The notes beneath the pieces are model-generated. The model saw only the letters and a program-made list of their open reading frames with translations, ran no database searches and was not told the origin of the DNA. From assembly GCA_903908025.1 (NCBI GenBank), contig CAIVQM010000096.1, positions 1-10,913 of the forward strand: DNA of 10,913 bases. Direction: 5' to 3'. Source of the stretch: an uncultured bacterium. Its GTDB lineage: Bacteria; Actinomycetota; Actinomycetes; S36-B12. Below are positions 5,652-10,913 of this stretch, piece by piece. A program made the translations under genes and the position numbers. Each line of letters begins with the position of its first letter. Position 1 is the stretch's first letter.

Positions 5652-7006
5652 GCGAGGCGGAGGCGTCGGTCGAATCGCGCGCGCCCCTGACCGTGGCTGG
5701 GCCGCGCTGGTGGCCCGCGGCTGTGGTCGGTGTGGCGGGTGCCGTGATCTCACTGCTCCGCCTCTGGCTCGGCAACCACGACGCCCTGACGCAGGTGATC
5801 TGGGCGGAGGACGGCGTCTTCCCGCTGTGCGTCGAGAAGGTCGGCTTCCTGACGTGCCTGACGGATCCGTTCGCCGGCTACCTCCTTGTCCTGCCGCGTC
5901 TGGTCGCGGGCTTCGTGGCGTGGCTGCCACCCGAGCAGTGGGCCCTCGCCACCAACCTCCTTGCTGCCCTGTTCGCCGGGCTCGCCGCTGCGGCCTCGTT
6001 CGCGATCGTGCGGCGGTTCGGGCTGGGCTGGGTCAGCAGCGTCGTCATCGGCCTGCTGCCGGTGATCGTGCCGGTAGTCGGGCTCGAGGCGATCAACGCT
6101 CTCGGCAGCAGTTACATGCTGCTGCTCTACGTGTCGGCGCTGGCGCTGGCCTTCCCGGTTCGGGGCACATCCGTGCGCTGGCCGTCGACGATCGCGATCG
6201 CTCTGCTGCTCCTGCTGACGACACTGACGATCCCGACCGGAGGGATCTTCCTCGCCCTCATCGTTGTGCAGGTGGTGCGGCGGGTGGTGCCGCGGACTTC
6301 TGCACTCGTGTGGTCGTTGGCGATTGCGCTGGGCCTGGTCGCCCAGTGGTTCACCGCATCGAATGCGGCCAAGCCTCGCGTGATCACTGCCAGCCGGGAG
6401 TCATTCGACGGCTGGGTCAACAGCGTCCCGGACACGATCCTCACCTTCTGGCCGGGCATGCGGTTGGCGCCCTATGACTACTTCGGGGTCTTCCCTGTCA
6501 CGCCCCTGACCATCACCGGGGCTCTCGTCACGTTGGCCATCGTGATCGGTGGAATCGTGCTGGTCGTGCGTGGCGGCGACGAGCGCGTCGGCATCGGCCT
6601 GCTGCTGCTGACCGGCATCGTCGTCGGCGCTGTCCCCGCGATCATCGGCGGCTCGAACAACCGCTACTTCGTCGTGCCGTTGCTGCTGTGGTCCGCAGCG
6701 GTGATGGTCGCGCTCGACTCGGTCGTCCGGCGTTCTCGGCCGTGGGTTGTGGGCTGCGTTGCCCTGCTCGTGCTCGCGGTGTGGTGGCCGTCCATTTCGG
6801 CCAGCTGGTTCCGCACGATGCCGGCACCACCATGGACAGCCGAGGTCACTCGGGTCGAGGACTCCTGCCGGACCGACCCGGCGAAGCAGGAACGCATCAT
6901 CTTCAGCCCGTTCTGGCCGCCCAACTGGGGGGATGCGCTCGCCGAGCCGACTCATCCCGACCTGCCCTGCCTGACGGTGTGGTCCTGGATCGATGATGCG
7001 GGCTGA
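5648..7006 (+). CDS. Polytopic membrane protein of unknown function, GT-C-like
   Basis: The product has 452 residues from GTG 5648-5650, overlapping the preceding stop by four bases. The same frame stays open far upstream (to 4910), but that stretch is a shadow of the preceding gene. A short polar N-terminus is followed by about ten hydrophobic segments. The first extracytoplasmic loop holds WAEDGVFPLC (52-61) with acidic Glu54/Asp55, the position of the catalytic acidic residue in many GT-C transferases, and Cys61 and Cys70. A later SNNRYFVVPLLLW segment resembles the Arg-Tyr motif before a late helix in such proteins. The ~50 C-terminal residues are hydrophilic and hold a second cysteine pair (EDSCRTDP and DLPCLTVW), so they probably lie outside the membrane. 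I do not recognise a named family. It overlaps the next gene by 14 bases. Confidence 0.87.
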   Translation: MSEAEASVESRAPLTVAGPRWWPAAVVGVAGAVISLLRLWLGNHDALTQVIWAEDGVFPLCVEKVGFLTCLTDPFAGYLLVLPRLVAGFVAWLPPEQWALATNLLAALFAGLAAAASFAIVRRFGLGWVSSVVIGLLPVIVPVVGLEAINALGSSYMLLLYVSALALAFPVRGTSVRWPSTIAIALLLLLTTLTIPTGGIFLALIVVQVVRRVVPRTSALVWSLAIALGLVAQWFTASNAAKPRVITASRESFDGWVNSVPDTILTFWPGMRLAPYDYFGVFPVTPLTITGALVTLAIVIGGIVLVVRGGDERVGIGLLLLTGIVVGAVPAIIGGSNNRYFVVPLLLWSAAVMVALDSVVRRSRPWVVGCVALLVLAVWWPSISASWFRTMPAPPWTAEVTRVEDSCRTDPAKQERIIFSPFWPPNWGDALAEPTHPDLPCLTVWSWIDDAG

Positions 7007-8321
7007 GCGCCGGCTGATCGCCCCGCTGGCCGCCGGACTGGCGGCGTTCGTCTTGTCTCTGCTGTTCATCAGCACAGGTGCCTGGAGTGTCTTCGACGAG
7101 TACACGCACTTCGACTACGTGGTGAAGGTCGCTGAGGATCTGTCACTTCCGCCCGTGAACGACCAGCTGGGGCAGACGACTCTCCAGACGGTGGTGTGCG
7201 GGAAGGCTCCCGGCTTCGGCCGGCTGGCGGCCGCCTGCGGCGCTGACTTCATCGATCCCGCTCTCGTGCCCTACGCCGGAGTCAGTACGGCGACGGGGTA
7301 CCTGCCGACGTACTACGTCATCACCGGGCTGGGTGCCAAGGCGCTGCATGCCCTGCCGTTCGGACTGACCTGGCTGACGGCGGCGCGGCTGATGGGCGCG
7401 CTCTACCTCGCCATCGCGGCGATGCTCGTTGTCGGGATCGCACGCCGCCTCGGCGCTTCGTCGCTCGTGGCGGCCTCGATGGCCGTGCTCGTGGCGTGCA
7501 TGCCCATGGTCCTGCTGCAGTTCAGCACCGTGAACAACGACTCCCTTGCCGTCGTTTTCACGCTTGCGGCCGTATACGCGTTCCTGCGCATGCGCGGTTC
7601 GTCCGCCGTGCGTCGGTCTCTGGTCGCCTTCGCATTCGCCTTCGCCGCGATGACGGTGAAGGAGACGGCCCTCATCGCGGTGCTAGCGGTCTTTGCGTTG
7701 AGCATCCGCGACGTGCTGGCTAGCGACCGAGCTTCGCGGCTGGTCGGAGTGCTGCGGGTGATGGGGTCTGCATTCGTGGTGGTTGTCGGCGCTGCCGCAC
7801 TCCGAGCAGTCGTCTATCCGATGGTGGTCGGCGCCCGACCCGACAACGGACTGCAGACGCAGGCGATCATCGACGCACAAGGGACTCCGCCGGTCAATCT
7901 CGTGGCGGGCAACGCATTGAAGGCGACGACCGCGGTCTTCGAGGTGCCGGATGGCGTCCTCGCCGGCGTGTGGTTCTCACTCGCGGGCCAGATCCTCGTG
8001 CTCGTTGCTCTGGGCCTGCCGCTTGCCGCCCTGCTCCGCACGACTCGAGTCCGACAGTGGCGGACGGACCGCCGCCTCCTTGGTGCTGTCGTGCTGGTGG
8101 GCCTGCCGCTCTTCGTGATCGGCTTCCTGGCCTACCTGCGGATCCAGGGACAGCCACCGTTCTTCCAGCCTCGCTACCTGCTGCCCCTGATGGTCCTTGC
8201 TGCCGCTACGGCGGCCGCTTTTGTGCGGGCGCCCTGGTGGCGACTGACCGTGCCGATCGCTGCCGTGCTGGCCACCTGTGTGGGCGTGGCGCTGGCGACC
8301 AGTCCAACGTGGTCGGGCTGA
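6993..8321 (+). CDS. Polytopic membrane protein, DUF2142-like (GT-C-type candidate)
   Basis: The product has 442 residues from ATG 6993 (ATG 6996 is adjacent), starting inside the end of the previous gene, which suggests translational coupling. After the first helix comes FDEYTHFDYV (34-43), close to the DE-x-x-H-F motif that begins the first extracytoplasmic loop of DUF2142 membrane proteins, followed by Cys69 and Cys82. Further landmarks are TGYLPTYYVITG, a STVNNDSLAVVF segment typical of GT39/GT-C-like proteins, and QPPFFQPRYLLPL with Arg394-Tyr395 near the C-terminus. About 10-11 hydrophobic segments are visible. DUF2142 proteins are frequent in O-antigen and wall-polymer loci, but their biochemical role is not settled. 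Its stop is seven bases from the convergent stop at 8329. Family assignment is from motifs only. Confidence 0.87.
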   Translation: MMRAERRLIAPLAAGLAAFVLSLLFISTGAWSVFDEYTHFDYVVKVAEDLSLPPVNDQLGQTTLQTVVCGKAPGFGRLAAACGADFIDPALVPYAGVSTATGYLPTYYVITGLGAKALHALPFGLTWLTAARLMGALYLAIAAMLVVGIARRLGASSLVAASMAVLVACMPMVLLQFSTVNNDSLAVVFTLAAVYAFLRMRGSSAVRRSLVAFAFAFAAMTVKETALIAVLAVFALSIRDVLASDRASRLVGVLRVMGSAFVVVVGAAALRAVVYPMVVGARPDNGLQTQAIIDAQGTPPVNLVAGNALKATTAVFEVPDGVLAGVWFSLAGQILVLVALGLPLAALLRTTRVRQWRTDRRLLGAVVLVGLPLFVIGFLAYLRIQGQPPFFQPRYLLPLMVLAAATAAAFVRAPWWRLTVPIAAVLATCVGVALATSPTWSG

Positions 8322-8328
8322 CGCTCCG

Positions 8329-10509
8329 CTAGCGCGGTGTGAGGTCCAACACCTGGGCGAAGCGCCGCTCACCGCTCGCATCGACTGGGCAGCCCTCGCC
8401 GGGTGTGTCGACCGTGAGGACTCCCGGCTCTGCCGAGGGGGTATCGAGCGCGAGGGCGAACGGTGCCGGCTGGTTCGGGCGGGCGATGACGGTGGCGCTG
8501 ACGCTCTGCTCCCCTGCCGTCAGGGTGACCGTGACGGGCAGCGCGCCGCACTCCGGCGCGGCGAGTGCGCCTGACACCTGCGTGAGGGGATGCGCCGCGC
8601 TGGTGGGAGTCAGGCCGAACTCCGCTGACGGGGTGCGTGCCCACCACCACGAGGACTGCAGGGCGGTCTCGCGCGGGGTGACCTGCTCGTAGTCGACGGA
8701 GATGAACGGCTGGTGCAGGAAGGCGTCTGTCGCGGCGGCATCTGCCGGCGCTGCGCTGCCGATGTCGTAGAGCTGCCAGGCGTCGTCGAATCCGGTGGCG
8801 ACCGGGGCACCGAAGCGCGCGGTGAGGTCGTCGGCGACGGGAGCGAGCACCTCGCTGATGTATCCGCGGGTGTCGAGGTGGATCGCGCAGAACCCGGCCT
8901 GACGCAGCAGCGCGATCTGCTCGTCGGTCGGCACCTGCGGCAGCTGGGCGGCCCACGTGCTGGCGTCGGTGAACTTCACCGACCCGTAGCTCCACTGCTT
9001 GCCCGGGTTCGTGATCGACGTCCAGAAGTGGTCGTAGTCGTTGATGCCGCGCTCGACGCCGTGCTCGGGGTAGGCCATATACGGAAGTTGCAGGACGCCG
9101 CAGTCCTGGGGGATGGCGGCGTTGACGGCTGTTGCGTACGCGCGCGCGGCCTGCGTTGCCTCGCCGGCCTCCGCGACGCTGCCGGCATAGGCCGCCTTGA
9201 ACGGGTAGACGGAGTCGACTGCCGTGAGGCCCAGCACGACGAGAGCAACCGGGATGGCGATCGCCCACCGGCGTTCGATGCGCGTGCGATGCAGGACGGT
9301 GGCTGCCCCGAGCAGGAAGAGCAGGAGCAGCACCGGAAGCAGCCGGTTCCAGCCGCGGATCTGCGCGGTGACGAGATCGGCGAAGAGGAAGTTCAGCCCC
9401 CACGGCACGAAGAACAGCACGCTGACGATGAGTAGGTAGGTGATGAAGCCGAGGGTGACGCGGCCACTTGCTGGGTTCGTGGGCTCGGGGCGGCGTGATC
9501 GCAGCACCAGGCCGACCACGAGAGTCAGCAGCGCCGCAGCCGTGACCCAGGTGCCGTAGTTCGTGATGACGTTGCTCTCGCCGTAGGGCGCATCGGCGAA
9601 CGCCCTGAGCACGGCCTCGTTGTAGTAACCGCCACGCGGGAGCGAGCTCTGCGGGATGGGCAGGATCGCCATTGCGAGGTTGCCGGCGTAGGTCACGGAC
9701 TCGCTGGCGATGCGGTCGCCGAGCGACGCGAGGGGCGGGTCGCCGCGCACGGTGAGCAGCGACGGCAGGAAGCCGATGACCGCGAGTACGGCGATGCCGA
9801 CGAACGGGATGGCCTCGACGCCGATCTGCTTCGCGCTGGCGCGCTGGGCGATGCGCCAGAGCAGCGCGGCGGCACCGAGGATGAGCGTGAAGACGACGTA
9901 GTAGACACCCGTCCACGCGACGACGAGGCACATCACGGCGATGATCGCGATCAGGCCGATGCGCCTGCGCCCCGAGGTGCTGCGCCACATGCGCTCGAAG
10001 GCACCGCTGCCGATGAGGAGGATCAGGGCGACGCCGATGACGACGGAGTAGAGCGTGGACAGGTAGGTATGCCCGAGGGCGCGGCCCCAGTGGAAGGGGA
10101 TGAACGTGAACGCGACCGCCAGCGAGATGGCGAGCGGGCCGCGCAGGCCGGTCATGCGGATGACGAGATAGGCGAGCGCGGCGACGAGCGGGAAGGACAG
10201 CAGCACCAGCAGGTTGATGCCGAGGAAGGTCGTGCCGGTGACGACATTGACGACGTGCGCGAACGTGTTCTCGGTGATGTCGATGCCGGGGAAGTAGTTG
10301 AGGTTCATGCCGAGCGGGAACCCGAACTGCGTCGTCACGGCATACGAGAAGCCCGACCAGGCATGGGAGTTCACGTAGGTGCTGAGCATGTCTCCGCCGG
10401 CCCAGCCGACGTCGAGGCTTCCGAGCAGCGGCCCGAACACGATGAGCGAGATCAGGAATGCGATACCGGCACTGATCGCGGCTTCGATGGCAATGCGACG
10501 GCCGTTCAT
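8329..10509 (-). CDS. Large polytopic membrane protein with C-terminal extracytoplasmic domain, GT-C-like
   Basis: The product has 726 residues. I start it at ATG 10507-10509: it has GGAG (10519-10516) six bases upstream and overlaps the preceding stop as ATGA, whereas an upstream in-frame TTG at 10539 has no such support. Residues 1 to ~435 hold about ten to twelve hydrophobic segments. The first extracytoplasmic loop begins VGWAGGDMLSTY (34-45), with Asp40 in the place of the acidic residue used by GT-C transferases, then LNYFPGIDITENTF. Residues ~436-726 are hydrophilic. They include QDCGVLQLPYMAYPEHG, an INDYDHFW segment and QAGFCAIHLDTRGY, seen in C-terminal periplasmic parts of some GT-C sugar transferases. 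The last ~80 residues are strand-rich (VTVTLTAGEQSVSATVIA) with Cys654 and Cys707, probably a small disulphide-bonded beta sandwich. I infer it acts on lipid-linked sugar at the outer face; the substrate is unknown and no named family is claimed. Confidence 0.9.
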   Translation of the reverse strand: MNGRRIAIEAAISAGIAFLISLIVFGPLLGSLDVGWAGGDMLSTYVNSHAWSGFSYAVTTQFGFPLGMNLNYFPGIDITENTFAHVVNVVTGTTFLGINLLVLLSFPLVAALAYLVIRMTGLRGPLAISLAVAFTFIPFHWGRALGHTYLSTLYSVVIGVALILLIGSGAFERMWRSTSGRRRIGLIAIIAVMCLVVAWTGVYYVVFTLILGAAALLWRIAQRASAKQIGVEAIPFVGIAVLAVIGFLPSLLTVRGDPPLASLGDRIASESVTYAGNLAMAILPIPQSSLPRGGYYNEAVLRAFADAPYGESNVITNYGTWVTAAALLTLVVGLVLRSRRPEPTNPASGRVTLGFITYLLIVSVLFFVPWGLNFLFADLVTAQIRGWNRLLPVLLLLFLLGAATVLHRTRIERRWAIAIPVALVVLGLTAVDSVYPFKAAYAGSVAEAGEATQAARAYATAVNAAIPQDCGVLQLPYMAYPEHGVERGINDYDHFWTSITNPGKQWSYGSVKFTDASTWAAQLPQVPTDEQIALLRQAGFCAIHLDTRGYISEVLAPVADDLTARFGAPVATGFDDAWQLYDIGSAAPADAAATDAFLHQPFISVDYEQVTPRETALQSSWWWARTPSAEFGLTPTSAAHPLTQVSGALAAPECGALPVTVTLTAGEQSVSATVIARPNQPAPFALALDTPSAEPGVLTVDTPGEGCPVDASGERRFAQVLDLTPR

Positions 10510-10913
10510 GATGTGCTCCACGTCAGTCGGGTCAGGCAAGCATGACCCTGCGTCACGGTGAAGTCACTTGCCGGGTTGGGTGCCCACGCGAAGTCGTAGC
10601 AGTCGGGGGCTGTTGCACTGTTGACGGCAGGGATGCTCGACCAGAAGGCGAGCACGTCGTTCATCGACTCCCCGTACATCGCGACGACACTCGGCTTGAT
10701 GGTGTCGAGGCGGGTGATGTCGTCTGGGGTGAGCGTCGGCTCGAGGGTCACGCGGTTCTCGCCCCACAACTGCATGCCCGCAACGACGTAGAGCTCGCGG
10801 TCGCCGTTCACCCAGTCGCCGCCCACCCACGACAGGATCTGGTCATCCCGGGTCGTGTGCTCGAGGAGCCATTCCTGCGTGTTGACGGCGGCGTGGATCC
10901 GGTCGGAGATAGA
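10506..10913 (-). CDS. C-terminal part of a protein cut by the window edge, probably the extracytoplasmic domain of a membrane glycosyltransferase
   Basis: The minus-strand frame is open from the window edge to TGA at 10506-10508, giving 135 residues; the true start is outside. The visible part is hydrophilic. It begins RIHAAVNTQEWLLEHTTRDD and continues ILSWVGG, which resembles the '...WL..NT..DD.IL.W' segment following the last helix of many ArnT/PMT-like GT-C transferases. Next come MQLWGENRVT, TLTPDDITRLDTIKPSVVAMYGES and two cysteines (PDCYDF and HACLTR). Its stop overlaps the ATG of the next gene by four bases, so the two belong to one operon and probably one pathway. No domain can be named from this fragment alone; assignment to GT-C is a moderate inference. 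An internal GTG at 10826 is not the real start, because the frame is open and protein-like upstream of it. Confidence 0.75.
   Translation of the reverse strand, partial: SISDRIHAAVNTQEWLLEHTTRDDQILSWVGGDWVNGDRELYVVAGMQLWGENRVTLEPTLTPDDITRLDTIKPSVVAMYGESMNDVLAFWSSIPAVNSATAPDCYDFAWAPNPASDFTVTQGHACLTRLTWSTS
10516..10519 (-). promoter_or_regulatory. Shine-Dalgarno deciding the start of the 726-residue gene
   Basis: GGAG on the minus strand stands six bases before ATG 10509, inside the last codons of the upstream gene. Together with the ATGA stop-start overlap it supports translational coupling and excludes the upstream TTG start. Confidence 0.65.

Noticed and set aside
6401..7105. 234-codon minus-strand open frame opposite the second and third GT-C-like genes
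   Set aside because: The composition (Arg, Asp, His, Gln-rich, no hydrophobic core) is that of an antisense shadow of membrane-protein codons.
8322..8337. CGCTAGCG palindrome at the convergent junction as a bidirectional terminator
   Set aside because: The stem is very short, has no T-run on either side and overlaps a stop codon. No supportable terminator is seen.
8369..9988. 539-codon minus-strand open frame within the last membrane gene
   Set aside because: It is a shifted frame of the same strand, with an Arg/Ala/His-rich translation typical of GC-rich shadows; the membrane protein frame is clearly the real one.
10510..10539. TTG 10539 as start of the 726-residue gene
   Set aside because: TTG is a rare start with no Shine-Dalgarno. 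ATG 10509 has GGAG at ideal spacing and an ATGA overlap with the upstream stop.

Overview
This is a GC-rich window that reads as actinobacterial (probably Micrococcales-like, by inference only). Coding is dense and strongly third-position GC-biased, GTG starts are common, and at least three genes appear to start leaderless, with a TANNNT-like box 6-7 bases before the start codon. No tRNA, rRNA, CRISPR array or insertion sequence is visible.

Almost the whole window is one surface-polysaccharide or cell-wall-glycopolymer locus. Left edge (1-510, minus): the N-terminal part of a NeuB-family sialic-acid-type synthase. Divergent from it (552-2681, plus): a membrane O-acyltransferase (AT3 family) fused to an extracytoplasmic SGNH esterase/transferase domain. 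Convergent with that (2722-3281, minus): two tiny translationally coupled genes of unknown function whose layout resembles a toxin-antitoxin pair. Then a family 2 glycosyltransferase (3390-4235, minus). It shares an 18-base divergent start region with a plus-strand run of three overlapping polytopic membrane genes of glycosyltransferase-C type (4254-8321). Right end (8329-10913, minus): a 726-residue polytopic protein with a large extracytoplasmic C-terminal domain, and the C-terminal part of another protein that overlaps it by four bases.

A working model (inference): the NeuB-family enzyme makes a nonulosonic acid, the GT2 enzyme and the membrane GT-C-like proteins assemble or decorate a polymer on lipid-linked sugars, and the AT3-SGNH protein acylates it outside the membrane. 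Nonulosonate-containing wall polymers (teichulosonic acids) are known in some actinobacteria, but nothing here fixes the structure of the product.

The least explained parts are the coupled small-gene pair with two DnaA-box-like sites upstream, the very compact divergent leaderless start region at 4236-4253, and the number of unassigned GT-C-like proteins. All intergenic gaps are short; the longest is 108 bases (3282-3389).
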